64,000 nucleotides of DNA from Thermocaproicibacter sp036260805 (GCA_036260805.1 DATALZ010000055.1:17606-81605), one strand, 5' to 3'; counted from the first letter of the stretch, positions 32,730 through 40,995 are shown. Program-made: numbers and translations. The notes: a model not told the origin generated them from the letters alone.

Positions 32730-32762
32730 TCCGGTATTTCGCTGAATCACGAAAGCAAAACA

Positions 32763-32799
32763 CAAAAAACACCCCGCCGGTAATAACCGACGGGGTGTT
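32763..32799 (-). terminator. Strong terminator after rplL
   Basis: A 14-bp stem joins 32768-32781 with 32786-32799 (loop of four), with a minus-strand T-run. It ends the ribosomal-protein transcript before any rpoB. Confidence 0.93.
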
Positions 32800-32819
32800 G
32801 ATAACTTTAAAATCGAAAC

Positions 32820-33194
32820 TTACTTCAGTTCGACTTCTGCGCCGACCTTTGTGAGTTTGTCTTTCATAGCTTCAGCATCGTCCTTGGAAACGCCTTCCTT
32901 GATAGCCTTAGGAGCAGCGTCAACAAGATCCTTAGCTTCTTTCAGGCCAAGGCCTGTGATTTCACGAACAACCTTGATAACCTGAATCTTCTGGCCGCCA
33001 ACATCCTTCAGAACAACGTCGAAGGAGCTCTTCTCTTCAGCAGCCGGAGCAGCGGCAGCCGGAGCAGCAGCTACAGCTACAGGAGCAGCAGCGGATACGC
33101 CGAATTCATCCTCGAGGGCTTTTACGAGCTCAGCGAGCTCCAGAACAGTAAGGGCTTTAACGTCTTCAATCAGCTTTGCAACTTTATCTGACAT
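32820..33194 (-). CDS. rplL: 50S ribosomal protein L7/L12
   Basis: Stalk protein (124 residues). An N-terminal dimerisation helix is followed by an Ala/Pro-rich hinge (AAAPVAVAAAPAAAAPAAEE). The conserved C-terminal domain reads FDVVLKDVGGQKIQVIKVVREITGLGLKEAKDLVD and ends LTKVGAEVELK. It lies 34 bases after rplJ and is the last gene of the cluster. Confidence 0.98.
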   Translation of the reverse strand: MSDKVAKLIEDVKALTVLELAELVKALEDEFGVSAAAPVAVAAAPAAAAPAAEEKSSFDVVLKDVGGQKIQVIKVVREITGLGLKEAKDLVDAAPKAIKEGVSKDDAEAMKDKLTKVGAEVELK

Positions 33195-33228
33195 AATAAG
33201 AAACCTCCATATAATTTTTTAATTAATT

Positions 33229-33765
33229 TTAAGCAGTTTGCTGCTGTTTTTCGGCAATCGCGTTCAGCGCAACAACCAGGCCCTTCAGTGTGCCGTTCAA
33301 CACGGTGACCAGTCCGGAAATCGGGCCGTTCATGCCGCGGAGCACCTGAGCCAGCAGAACCTCTTTCGGGGGCAGAGTAGCCAGTGTTTTAATCTCACTG
33401 ACGTTTACCGCCTTGCCGTCGATAAATCCAGCCTTAATGGTGAAGTTGTCGTTCTTTTCGGCAAAGCCGTTCATGATCTTTGCAGGAGCAACATAGTCGT
33501 CCGTATGGACTGCAATTGCGGTTGTGCCTTCCAGAATGGAATCAAGACCTTCGATTCCAGCCTCTTTCAGGGCAAGACGCAACAGTGTGTTCTTAACAAC
33601 CTTATAATGGCTGCCGGATTCACGCAGTTCTTTACGGAGCTTTGTATCGTCTTCCACGGTGATGCCCTTGTAATCTACAATAACACCCGTGTGAGCGGCC
33701 TTCAGTTTTTCAGAAAGCTCGGCTACGATTTGTTTTTTCTCTTCAAGTACCTTTTCGCTTGGCAA
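33229..33765 (-). CDS. rplJ: 50S ribosomal protein L10
   Basis: L10 (178 residues) holds the L7/L12 dimers on the large subunit. The N-terminal rRNA-binding domain reads AHTGVIVDYKGITVEDDTKLRKELRESG. The long C-terminal helix, which ends LKGLVVALNAIAEKQQQ, carries the L7/L12 sites. It has its own promoter and an L10-type autoregulatory leader upstream. Confidence 0.98.
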   Translation of the reverse strand: MPSEKVLEEKKQIVAELSEKLKAAHTGVIVDYKGITVEDDTKLRKELRESGSHYKVVKNTLLRLALKEAGIEGLDSILEGTTAIAVHTDDYVAPAKIMNGFAEKNDNFTIKAGFIDGKAVNVSEIKTLATLPPKEVLLAQVLRGMNGPISGLVTVLNGTLKGLVVALNAIAEKQQQTA

Positions 33766-33800
33766 ATGGTTTCACCTCCGTTTAAAGAATAAACGCAACA

Positions 33801-33932
33801 GAAAAAGCCTTTCCTGCTGCCGCAGAAAAGGCTTTCAACACGCAAACGCATTAAAGAACCTTACTCTCGGCAGGCTGGAAAATCCATTACGCATAAGCGC
33901 CTGCTGTCTTTGAATAAAGAACAGTTTAACTT
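33801..33932 (-). promoter_or_regulatory. L10 autoregulatory leader with attenuator hairpin
   Basis: The minus-strand leader before rplJ contains GCAGGCGC (near 33898-33905) and AGCCTGCCGAGAG (near 33866-33880), the conserved parts of the L10 leader structure. They are followed by a hairpin joining 33804-33817 with 33822-33835 and a T-run, which can act as an attenuator. L10(L12)4 is expected to bind here and reduce its own expression. Confidence 0.8.
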
Positions 33933-33938
33933 ATTTCA

Positions 33939-33967
33939 AGTATACCATACGGGAACCGGTTTGTCAA
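33939..33967 (-). promoter_or_regulatory. Internal promoter of rplJ-rplL
   Basis: TTGACA (33962-33967), 17 bases, TATACT (33939-33944) on the minus strand, directly after the rplA stop. Confidence 0.85.
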
Positions 33968-33972
33968 ACAAA

Positions 33973-34665
33973 TCAACCAACCTTGTTCGGATTGATGCGT
34001 ACTCCGGGGCCCATGGTGGAAGCAACCACACAGGAGCGGATATACTGGCCCTTGGAAGCTGCTGGTTTCGCTTTGACAATAGCACCGAGCAATGCGTTGA
34101 AGTTCTCAGAAAGTTTCTCCTTACCGAAAGAAACCTTGCCGATTACGCAGTGGATGATGTTGGATTTGTCAAGACGATATTCAATCTTACCGGCTTTTGC
34201 CTCGCCAATTGCTTTCGCAACGTCGCGGGTAACGGTGCCGGCCTTCGGGTTTGGCATTAAGCCGCGGGGTCCGAGGACTTTACCGAGGCGGCCTACCAGG
34301 CCCATCATGTCCGGAGTTGTGATGAGGATGTCGAAATCCATCCAGTTTTCATTCTGGATTTTCTGGATCATATCCTCAGCGCCAACAAAGTCAGCGCCTG
34401 CTTCTTCAGCGGCCTTTGCGGCATCGCCCTTGCAGATTGCAAGAACGCGGACAGTTTTACCTGTGCCATTCGGCAGAACGATAGCGCCACGGACCTGCTG
34501 GTCTGCATGGCGGCTGTCGACGCCCAGTTTAACATGGACTTCGACGCTCTCGTCGAATTTCTTTGTGCCGGTCTTGACGCAGATGTCAAGAGCTTCGTCG
34601 GCATCGTAGAATTTTGTACGATCGATCAGCTTTGCGCCGTCGACATATTTTTTACCGTGTTTCAT
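33973..34665 (-). CDS. rplA: 50S ribosomal protein L1
   Basis: L1 (230 residues), part of the L1 stalk involved in tRNA exit and an autoregulator of its operon. It has the family pattern MKHGKKYVDGAKLIDRTKFYDADEAL, VRGAIVLPNGTGKTVRVLAICKG, PDMMGLVGRLGKVLGPRGLMPNPKAGTVT and the C-terminal ASTMGPGVRINP. The ATG follows CAGGGAGG. It is preceded by a possible L1-binding site. Confidence 0.98.
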   Translation of the reverse strand: MKHGKKYVDGAKLIDRTKFYDADEALDICVKTGTKKFDESVEVHVKLGVDSRHADQQVRGAIVLPNGTGKTVRVLAICKGDAAKAAEEAGADFVGAEDMIQKIQNENWMDFDILITTPDMMGLVGRLGKVLGPRGLMPNPKAGTVTRDVAKAIGEAKAGKIEYRLDKSNIIHCVIGKVSFGKEKLSENFNALLGAIVKAKPAASKGQYIRSCVVASTMGPGVRINPNKVG

Positions 34666-34684
34666 AGGTTTTCCTCCCTGTCAA

Positions 34685-34716
34685 GTGGTAAAATCGGATT
34701 CAAATTTCCTCCCACC
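34685..34716 (-). promoter_or_regulatory. Possible L1-binding site before rplA
   Basis: On the minus strand GGTGGGAGGA is followed about 15 bases later by TTACCAC. GTGG can pair with CCAC around a GGGAGGA internal loop, the shape of known L1 leader sites. The same nine bases occur before rplK. Confidence 0.45.
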
Positions 34717-34779
34717 GGGACTAAGGAACACTGATGGCCGGCGGCACATATCGTACCGCTCCGCTCAGAGGTTCCTGAA

Positions 34780-35205
34780 TCAGTCAGCGACTTCAACGCC
34801 CATGCTGCGCGCTGTTCCGGCGACCATGCTCATGGCTGTTTCAATGGAAGCCGCATTCAGGTCGGGCATCTTTGTTTCTGCAATCTTCTTAATCTGTTCG
34901 CGGGTGATCTTCGCGACCTTTGTCTTGTTCGGTTCGCCGGAAGCCTTGTCGATTCCGCACGCCTTCTTAATCAGAACTGCTGCAGGCGGAGTCTTTGTGA
35001 TGAATGTGAAAGAACGGTCGGCGTAAACAGTGATGATAACCGGGATAATCATTCCGACTTCACTCTTTGTACGCTCGTTGAATTCCTTCGTAAATGCCAT
35101 GATGTTGACACCATGCTGGCCGAGCGCAGGCCCAACCGGCGGTGCCGGTGTTGCTTTTCCGGCAGGTATCTGAAGCTTAATAAAGCCTGTAACCTTCTGT
35201 GCCAT
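34780..35205 (-). CDS. rplK: 50S ribosomal protein L11
   Basis: L11 (141 residues), part of the GTPase-associated centre. It has the N-terminal KVTGFIKLQIPAGKATPAPPVGPALGQHGVNI signature and the C-terminal rRNA-binding KTPPAAVLIKKACGI and VAGTARSMGVEV. The ATG follows TTGGAGGTGC. It lies 113 bases after nusG, with a structured leader between. Confidence 0.98.
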   Translation of the reverse strand: MAQKVTGFIKLQIPAGKATPAPPVGPALGQHGVNIMAFTKEFNERTKSEVGMIIPVIITVYADRSFTFITKTPPAAVLIKKACGIDKASGEPNKTKVAKITREQIKKIAETKMPDLNAASIETAMSMVAGTARSMGVEVAD

Positions 35206-35227
35206 TTTTACTGCACCTCCAAAATTC

Positions 35228-35271
35228 GTGGTTGATGGCGGAACGAGAATGTGTTTTTCGCTCCTCCCACA
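35228..35271 (-). promoter_or_regulatory. Possible L1-binding site before rplK
   Basis: Minus-strand TGTGGGAGGAGCG is followed later by ACCACG. GTGG/CCAC pairing around GGGAGGA resembles the L1 leader motif. The upstream part of this spacer also has GGGGC/GCCCC inverted repeats. Confidence 0.45.
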
Positions 35272-35318
35272 GGGGCAAGCCCCTCATAACAAGCGGGTTG
35301 CCCCGCCGATTACCAAAA

Positions 35319-35840
35319 TCATTCCATAGTTTCGGCCTGATTGAGTTCAAGTTCAACCGGTGTTTCGCGTCCGAACATGGAGACGGTTACACGCACGCGA
35401 TTTTTCTCCTTGTCAATCTCCTCAACTATGCCGACGAAGCCTTCAAGAGGCCCGTCAATAATCTTTACGGAATCCCCGACTCCGTAGGAAACCTCAATCT
35501 CTTTCTTCTCAACGCCGAGTCTCGACACTTCCTCGTCGGTCAGCGGGATCGGCTTTGACGACGGGCCAACAAAGCCCGTGCAGCCGCGGATGTTGCGAAC
35601 AACATACCATGACTCGTCGGTGAGAATCATCTTTACAAGTACATAACCCGGAAAGATTTTTCTCTCGACATCGCGCTTCTTGTTGTCTTTGATCTCGGTC
35701 ACGGTTTCAGTCGGAACAAGCACCTGCTGAATCAGATCGTGAAGCTGCCGGTTTTCCACCGTTTTTTCAAGATTGGAGGCAACCTTGTTTTCATACCCGG
35801 AATAGGTATGCACAACATACCATCGTGCTTCTTCAGGCAA
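35319..35840 (-). CDS. nusG: Transcription termination/antitermination protein NusG
   Basis: NusG (173 residues). The NGN domain reads EARWYVVHTYSGYENKVASNLEK and KIFPGYVLVKMILTDESWYVVRNIRGCTGFVG. The KOW domain reads GDSVKIIDGPLEGFVGIVEEIDKEKNRV. It binds RNA polymerase and links it to ribosomes or pausing signals. It follows secE by 23 bases. Confidence 0.98.
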   Translation of the reverse strand: MPEEARWYVVHTYSGYENKVASNLEKTVENRQLHDLIQQVLVPTETVTEIKDNKKRDVERKIFPGYVLVKMILTDESWYVVRNIRGCTGFVGPSSKPIPLTDEEVSRLGVEKKEIEVSYGVGDSVKIIDGPLEGFVGIVEEIDKEKNRVRVTVSMFGRETPVELELNQAETME

Positions 35841-35863
35841 AGAAAACCCCTCCGTCTAAATAA

Positions 35864-36100
35864 TTATTTTGCAACATTCATAATCAGCCCAAGCAGGTTT
35901 ACCAGCAATGCGTCAAGGCCGAAAACAAAAAGACCAATTACAACGATTGTAGCCAGAACTACGCCGGTATTTTTGAACACCGTCTGCGGAGTAGGCCAAA
36001 CCATCTTTTTGACTTCGCCCTTGGTATCGTGGAAAAACTTAGTAATGTTTTTGCCGGCTCTTACAAAAAAGTTTTCTTTCTTTTCCGTTTTCTCGGCCAT
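35864..36100 (-). CDS. secE: Preprotein translocase subunit SecE
   Basis: A small SecE (78 residues) with one C-terminal transmembrane segment (VFKNTGVVLATIVVIGLFVFGLDALLVNL) and the amphipathic FFHDTKGEVKKMVWPT motif that clamps SecY. It is a component of the SecYEG channel. It lies between rpmG and nusG in the usual order; no tRNA-Trp gene is inserted here. Confidence 0.97.
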   Translation of the reverse strand: MAEKTEKKENFFVRAGKNITKFFHDTKGEVKKMVWPTPQTVFKNTGVVLATIVVIGLFVFGLDALLVNLLGLIMNVAK

Positions 36101-36123
36101 AAACTTTTGTCCCTCCGTCCGGA

Positions 36124-36273
36124 TTACTTCGTCTCGCGATGAAGCGTATGTTTCTTGCAGAATCTGCAGTACTTGGTCATCTCAAGCCTGTCCGGATCAT
36201 TCTTTTTATTCTTCATTGTGTCATAATTGCGCTGTTTGCATTCTGTGCAGGCCATTGTTACTTTAACTCTCAT
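36124..36273 (-). CDS. rpmG: 50S ribosomal protein L33
   Basis: A 49-residue L33 read directly from the minus strand. It begins MRVKVTMACTECKQRNY and ends KYCRFCKKHTLHRETK. Two C-x-x-C pairs (CTEC, CRFC) mark the zinc-binding form, not the zinc-free paralogue used under zinc starvation. The ATG follows GGGAGGTGCC. It is the first gene of the cluster, 23 bases before secE. Confidence 0.95.
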   Translation of the reverse strand: MRVKVTMACTECKQRNYDTMKNKKNDPDRLEMTKYCRFCKKHTLHRETK

Positions 36274-36380
36274 AACGGCACCTCCCGCTGTACGGAAATA
36301 TTTTTAGCCTCTTTTAGGGCTGTGGCCTCCCTCAAAATAAACGGGTGCAAAAAAAATAACCCCTTTACCGAGGTAAATAC

Positions 36381-36409
36381 ATATTAACACATCACCTAAA
36401 ATGTGTCAA
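36381..36409 (-). promoter_or_regulatory. Promoter of the rpmG-secE-nusG-rplKA cluster
   Basis: TTGACA (36404-36409), 17 bases, TAATAT (36381-36386) on the minus strand, about 105 bases before the rpmG start. Confidence 0.85.
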
Positions 36410-36424
36410 GCAGTTTCTTTCAAT

Positions 36425-36466
36425 AAAAATTGAACGGGTGCCGGGAAGCTGTTCCGCGGCATCCGT
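36425..36466 (-). terminator. Terminator of the 36.5-37.3 kb gene
   Basis: A stem joins ACGGATGCCG with CGGCACCCGT (one G-U) and is followed on the minus strand by TCAATTTTTATT. Confidence 0.7.
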
Positions 36467-36479
36467 CCGCACATCTTTA

Positions 36480-37274
36480 TTAGTGATCCATTTCGTTCAG
36501 GGTTCTTGCCATAAAGCTCTTGCGCTTCTTTTTCTTTTCCGGCTTTACTTTTTTGCCCTTCATTTTCAGCCCGGACTTGTAGCCCTTTGCTAGCTCTTCG
36601 CTGAACTGGGGCTGCAGGGCTTCGGCGGCTCTGTCGCTGATTCCGTTGAGGATTACAATCGTAATAATGGAACGGACGTCCATATCGCCGCTGACATACA
36701 TATCGTTCAGAAGTCCGCCGCAGCGGTTTACCGCGTCTTTGTCGGTATTCTGGCTGCATAGCATGTCAATCTTCGGCAGAAGTTTCTCCCGCGTAAAAGT
36801 GACCCCGCGGACATCGCCATAAGCTGCTTTCTCCTCGGCGATTTCGTCTTTCAGTTCCGGGAAGATACCGACGAAACGGTTGAAAAAGAAAATCGCATCG
36901 ACGTTGTTGTCGTCGTCTTTTCTGCGCTTCTTTTTATTGCGGACCACAGCCATCTGTTTCGGTCCCTGAATTGTTTCGATAAAATCATCGACGATGCTCT
37001 GCGCCTGATCGGCAGAATCTGTTTCGGGGTCGAACAGCCACATGGAGACCGATTTCCACTTTTCGCCCGGTGCTCCGTCGCTCATATCGCACGTTCTGAG
37101 TTCAAAGCGTTTTTTGCTTTCGCGGTAAAGGATGCTGTAGGCAATTTCTTCGCCGGTATAAAGCGCAGACAGCCCGTCCTCTTCCGGTTTCTGGGCTTTT
37201 GCGGTCTTGTAGCCCTGTTCCTCAAGGGCGGCGCCTACTTTATCCGCCACCAGATTAAATGAATTTTGCTCCAA
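36480..37274 (-). CDS. Conserved-looking protein of unknown function
   Basis: A 264-residue soluble protein. The N-terminal ~110 residues are mixed alpha/beta (ALEEQGYKTAKAQ, FELRTCDMSDGAPGEKWKSVSMWLFD). A basic linker NKKKRRKDDD follows, then a helical C-terminal half (FFFNRFVGIFPELKDEIAEE, RCGGLLNDMYVSGDMDVRSIITIVIL) and a very basic tail KGKKVKPEKKKKRKSFM. I recognise no family. The start is a TTG at 37274, eight bases after AGGAG; an upstream in-frame ATG lacks a site. It has its own promoter, a ~137-base leader and a terminator. The basic tail suggests nucleic acid or ribosome contact, but this is a guess. Confidence 0.8.
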   Translation of the reverse strand: MEQNSFNLVADKVGAALEEQGYKTAKAQKPEEDGLSALYTGEEIAYSILYRESKKRFELRTCDMSDGAPGEKWKSVSMWLFDPETDSADQAQSIVDDFIETIQGPKQMAVVRNKKKRRKDDDNNVDAIFFFNRFVGIFPELKDEIAEEKAAYGDVRGVTFTREKLLPKIDMLCSQNTDKDAVNRCGGLLNDMYVSGDMDVRSIITIVILNGISDRAAEALQPQFSEELAKGYKSGLKMKGKKVKPEKKKKRKSFMARTLNEMDH

Positions 37275-37417
37275 TATAATCACTCCTGATCTATGATTCC
37301 ACCCGGGCATGAATTAATGTCTTAATTATAAAGTTTCCGTTAGCCGGAAACAGGCCTGTTTCTTTCGGATCTGCAGCTTTCTGCAAATGAAACTGGGCCG
37401 GATACAAATGTTATATT

Positions 37418-37446
37418 ATTATACTACATAAACCTTTTTTTGTCAC
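37418..37446 (-). promoter_or_regulatory. Promoter of the 36.5-37.3 kb gene
   Basis: GTGACA (37441-37446), 17 bases, TATAAT (37418-37423) on the minus strand. The leader contains a GAAACAGG/CCTGTTTC palindrome. Confidence 0.65.
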
Positions 37447-37482
37447 CATACATTTATTACAGCTCCGCGAATCAAAATATGT

Positions 37483-37511
37483 TTGCACCACCCCTGCCGA
37501 TGTGCTATGAT
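37483..37511 (+). promoter_or_regulatory. Promoter of ddl
   Basis: TTGCAC, 17 bases, TATGAT, divergent from the minus-strand promoter 40 bases away. Confidence 0.65.
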
Positions 37512-37595
37512 ATGTATTTGTAGGATTCGGTTCAAATATTTGGAAACAGTGTGTCCTTTGAGGAATCGAAATCCCGAATTTGGAGGAATTCTTCG

Positions 37596-38684
37596 ATGCA
37601 AAAGAAAAAAATAGCCGTATTGTTCGGCGGCTGCTCTTCAGAGCATGAGGTATCGCGTGTTTCGGCATTTTCCGTCATTCAGAACCTGCCGAAGGAAAAA
37701 TACGATATTGTAAAGATTGGAATTACAAAGGATGGCCGCTGGTATCTTTACAACGGCGCCGATGAAAAAATACCCACAGGAGAATGGGAACAGAGCGAAG
37801 AAAAGATGCCTGCGTTTCTCTGCCCCGACCGCAGCGTAGGCGGAATTGCTGTGGATTCGCCGGAAGGCCTTAAAACCGTGAAAGTCGACTGCGTATTTCC
37901 CGTTCTGCACGGAAGGAACGGAGAAGACGGCACAATGCAGGGTTTGCTGGAGCTGAGCGGCCTGCCGTTTGTCGGATGCGGAACGCTTGCCTCAGCCGTG
38001 TGCATGGATAAGGCAATCACACATTCGCAGCTTGCCAACGTGGGAATTGCCGGCGCTAAATATCTTTGGTTCTATCGCAATAAATATACTGCCGATGGAG
38101 CGAAGAAAATAAAGGTAAAAATAAATGCAAGGCTGGGCTACCCGGTTTTCGTGAAACCTGCGAATTCCGGCTCGTCTGTCGGCATCAGCAAAGTGAAAAG
38201 TGAAGAAGAGCTTGATGCCGCCGTCGCAAAGGCCGCTGCGGAAAGCGATAAAATTCTTGTTGAAGAAGCCGTCGTCGGGCAGGAAGTGGAATGCGCCGTC
38301 CTCGGGAACCTGGAGCCGAAGGCCGCAGGCGTCGTGGGCGAGATTGTAGCTTCCGCCGCGTTCTACGATTACGACGACAAGTACAATTCCGGCAAATCCA
38401 AGCTGAATATCCCCGCGCATCTCGACGAAAGCGTGTCTGCGGAAATCCGCGCGATTGCGGAGCGTGCATTCCGTATGCTCGGCTGCCGCGGCTTTGCCCG
38501 CGTTGATTTCTTTGTGCGGAACGGCAAGGAAATCCTGCTGAACGAACTAAACACCATTCCGGGCTTCACGCCTATCAGCATGTATCCAAAACTCTGGGAA
38601 GCAGCCGGCGTTTCCTACAGCGAGCTGCTTGACAGACTGATTCAGCTTGCGTTTGATGATGACGCGAAAGACTTCAAAAGATAA
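37596..38684 (+). CDS. ddl: D-alanine--D-alanine ligase
   Basis: ATP-grasp ligase (362 residues) that makes the D-Ala-D-Ala dipeptide of peptidoglycan. Motifs: IAVLFGGCSSEHEVSRVSA, VFPVLHGRNGEDGTMQGLLEL, GYPVFVKPANSGSSVGISK, and LNELNTIPGFTPISMYPKLWE with the magnesium-binding Glu/Asn. The omega-loop residue region reads FYDYDDKYNSGKSKL. A Tyr followed by Asp here fits a D-Ala-D-Ala rather than D-Ala-D-Lac ligase, which is consistent with a VanY-type enzyme being housekeeping and not resistance. The ATG at 37596 follows GGAGGAATT. Confidence 0.95.
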   Translation: MQKKKIAVLFGGCSSEHEVSRVSAFSVIQNLPKEKYDIVKIGITKDGRWYLYNGADEKIPTGEWEQSEEKMPAFLCPDRSVGGIAVDSPEGLKTVKVDCVFPVLHGRNGEDGTMQGLLELSGLPFVGCGTLASAVCMDKAITHSQLANVGIAGAKYLWFYRNKYTADGAKKIKVKINARLGYPVFVKPANSGSSVGISKVKSEEELDAAVAKAAAESDKILVEEAVVGQEVECAVLGNLEPKAAGVVGEIVASAAFYDYDDKYNSGKSKLNIPAHLDESVSAEIRAIAERAFRMLGCRGFARVDFFVRNGKEILLNELNTIPGFTPISMYPKLWEAAGVSYSELLDRLIQLAFDDDAKDFKR

Positions 38685-38838
38685 AGAAAACCGGCAGAAT
38701 TCCCGTACGGCCGCCCAGTCGGCGGCCGCGCGTCGTTATACGCCGAAAAGGAAACCGGGTCTGCGCGCGGCGGTCAAAAAAATCCGTCGGCCGGAATATA
38801 CGGACCCCGCTTCCATGTTCCCCACGAAGGAGAATAAC

Positions 38839-39285
38839 ATGCAGGAAAACTATCTAATCTCGATCAAGGGCCGCCAGAAAATCGACGGCGAGGTTGGCGA
38901 GGTTGAACTTACTACACTCGGCTCCTATGTAAAACGAGGCAAAAGCCGATACATTGTATATCAGGAATACGCAGAGGATGACAACAACACACCGCGGACT
39001 TCCATACTGAAAATCGACGGAAGCTCCCGCCTGACCCTGATGCGAAAAGGCGGCGACAACACCCGGCTGATTCTGGAAAACGGAAAACGCCACCTCTGCC
39101 AGTACGACACCGGCTACGGAAATATGATGATCGGCATTTTCACCAGCAAGATGGATTCGGAACTGGATGACGCGGGCGGCAGCCTTAACGTAAGTTACAC
39201 GCTGGATATCAACTCTACTCTCTCCAGTATGAACGAACTTTTCATCACCGTCAAGGAGGCAAAAAACAACGATGTCAAAAATTGA
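38839..39285 (+). CDS. DUF1934 (YwiB-like) beta-barrel protein
   Basis: A 148-residue DUF1934 protein of the calycin/YwiB fold. Features: YLISIKGRQKIDGEVGEVELTTLGSYVKRGKSRYIVYQEY and later GSLNVSYTLDINSTLSSMNEL. The family regularly precedes argS in Firmicutes; its function is unknown. I place the start at 38839 after GAAGGAGAA. An in-frame, very basic extension reaches back to 38647, overlapping ddl, and could be used. Its stop overlaps argS by 14 bases. Confidence 0.87.
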   Translation: MQENYLISIKGRQKIDGEVGEVELTTLGSYVKRGKSRYIVYQEYAEDDNNTPRTSILKIDGSSRLTLMRKGGDNTRLILENGKRHLCQYDTGYGNMMIGIFTSKMDSELDDAGGSLNVSYTLDINSTLSSMNELFITVKEAKNNDVKN

Positions 39286-40966
39286 ACTTCAGGCAACCGA
39301 GAATCTGAAAAACGCAATTATCGCTTCAATGCATAAATGTATGGAGAACGGCACTCTGCCGCAGGCGGAAATCCCGGATTTCGCCGTAGAAATCCCCTCC
39401 GATCTTTCCCACGGCGACCGCGCCGCCAATGCGGCGATGATCTGCGCAAAGGCGTTCCATATGGCTCCGCGCAAAATTGCGGAAGTCGTGGCGGCAAACA
39501 TCAGCCTGGACGGAACATATTTCGACAAATGCGAAATTGCCGGCCCCGGATTTATGAATTTCTTTCTGAGCCACCGGTTCTATGTTGACGTGGTAAAGGA
39601 AGTCCTTAGCGCCGGAACGGAATACGGCCGCAGCGACTGGGGCAAAAAGAAGAAAATCATGGTGGAATTCGTCTCCGCCAACCCGACCGGCCCGATGCAT
39701 ATGGGCAACGCACGCGGCGGCGCTCTGGGCGACTGCCTTGCTTCCGTTCTGGACGCGGCGGGCTACGACGTAAGCCGCGAATTCTATGTGAATGACGCCG
39801 GCAACCAGATTCTGAAGTTCGGCCGCTCGCTGGATGTGCGCTACCAGCAGATTTACAAGGGTGAAGACGCCGTTGAATTCCCGGAAGACGGCTACCACGG
39901 CGAGGATATCAAGGACAGCGCCGCGGAATTTGCGAAGATTCACGGCGACAAATATTTGAACGTGTCGGATGAGGAGCGCCAGAAGGCCCTGGTTGACTTT
40001 GCTCTGCCGAAAAACATTGCCAAAATGAAATCCGACCTTGAAAAGTATCGGATTGTTTACGATACCTGGTTTCTTGAAAGTACCCTCCACAACGACGGTG
40101 AGCTGGATGAAACCATTCAGATTCTGAAAGACCGCGGCATGACGTACGAGCAGGACGGAGCCCTCTGGTACAAAGCTACGGCAAGCGGCGCCGAAAAGGA
40201 TGAAGTCCTCATCCGCCAGAACGGCACGCCGACGTATTTTGCGGCAGATATCGCCTATCACCGCAACAAGTTCGTCAAACGCGGATTTGAGCGCGTGATC
40301 GACGTATGGGGCGCAGACCACCATGGCCACGTTGCCCGTATGAAAGGCGCAATGGACGCCATCGGGCTCGACGGCAGCAAACTGGACGTCGTTCTGATTC
40401 AGCTTGTGCGTCTGGTACGCGGCGGTGAAGTCGTCCGAATGAGCAAACGTACCGGCAAGGCTATCCAGCTCGGAGACCTGCTTGACGACGTACCCGTCGA
40501 TGCAGCGCGGTTCTACTTTAATCTGCGCGAGGCCACTTCCCAGATGGATTTTGACCTTGACCTCGCCGTTCAGCAGGATTCACAGAACCCGGTTTACTAT
40601 GTGCAGTACGCGCACGCGAGAATCTGCAGCATTCTGAAAAACCTTGCGGCGGAAGGAATCCATCCGCGCAAATGCTCCGACGAGGAGCTTGCCCTGCTGA
40701 CGGCTCCGGAAGAGATTGAACTCATCCGCCACCTTTCGGCCTGCACGGAAGAAATTATCGCTTCCGCCCGCGATTACGACCCGGCTCGCATGATGCGCTA
40801 TGTGATTACGCTGGCAACGCTGTTCCACAAATTCTATACGGCATGCCGCGTAAAGGGTGAAGAAGAAAGTTTGACCGCAGCTCGGCTGAATCTCTGTCTA
40901 GCTGCTTCGACAGTACTGGAAAACGTGCTTTCCATGTTTAAAATCACTGCTCCGGAGAGCATGTAA
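39272..40966 (+). CDS. argS: Arginyl-tRNA synthetase
   Basis: Class I ArgRS (564 residues). An N-terminal additional domain is followed by the HIGH-equivalent HMGN (VSANPTGPMHMGNARGGALGD) and the KMSKS-like VRMSKRTGKAI. The C-terminal DALR anticodon domain includes YVQYAHARICSILKN. The start overlaps the DUF1934 stop, implying coupled translation. The gene order DUF1934-argS is a common one. Confidence 0.97.
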   Translation: MSKIELQATENLKNAIIASMHKCMENGTLPQAEIPDFAVEIPSDLSHGDRAANAAMICAKAFHMAPRKIAEVVAANISLDGTYFDKCEIAGPGFMNFFLSHRFYVDVVKEVLSAGTEYGRSDWGKKKKIMVEFVSANPTGPMHMGNARGGALGDCLASVLDAAGYDVSREFYVNDAGNQILKFGRSLDVRYQQIYKGEDAVEFPEDGYHGEDIKDSAAEFAKIHGDKYLNVSDEERQKALVDFALPKNIAKMKSDLEKYRIVYDTWFLESTLHNDGELDETIQILKDRGMTYEQDGALWYKATASGAEKDEVLIRQNGTPTYFAADIAYHRNKFVKRGFERVIDVWGADHHGHVARMKGAMDAIGLDGSKLDVVLIQLVRLVRGGEVVRMSKRTGKAIQLGDLLDDVPVDAARFYFNLREATSQMDFDLDLAVQQDSQNPVYYVQYAHARICSILKNLAAEGIHPRKCSDEELALLTAPEEIELIRHLSACTEEIIASARDYDPARMMRYVITLATLFHKFYTACRVKGEEESLTAARLNLCLAASTVLENVLSMFKITAPESM

Positions 40967-40995
40967 ACGGAAAGGATTGCAGGTGCAACAGGATT

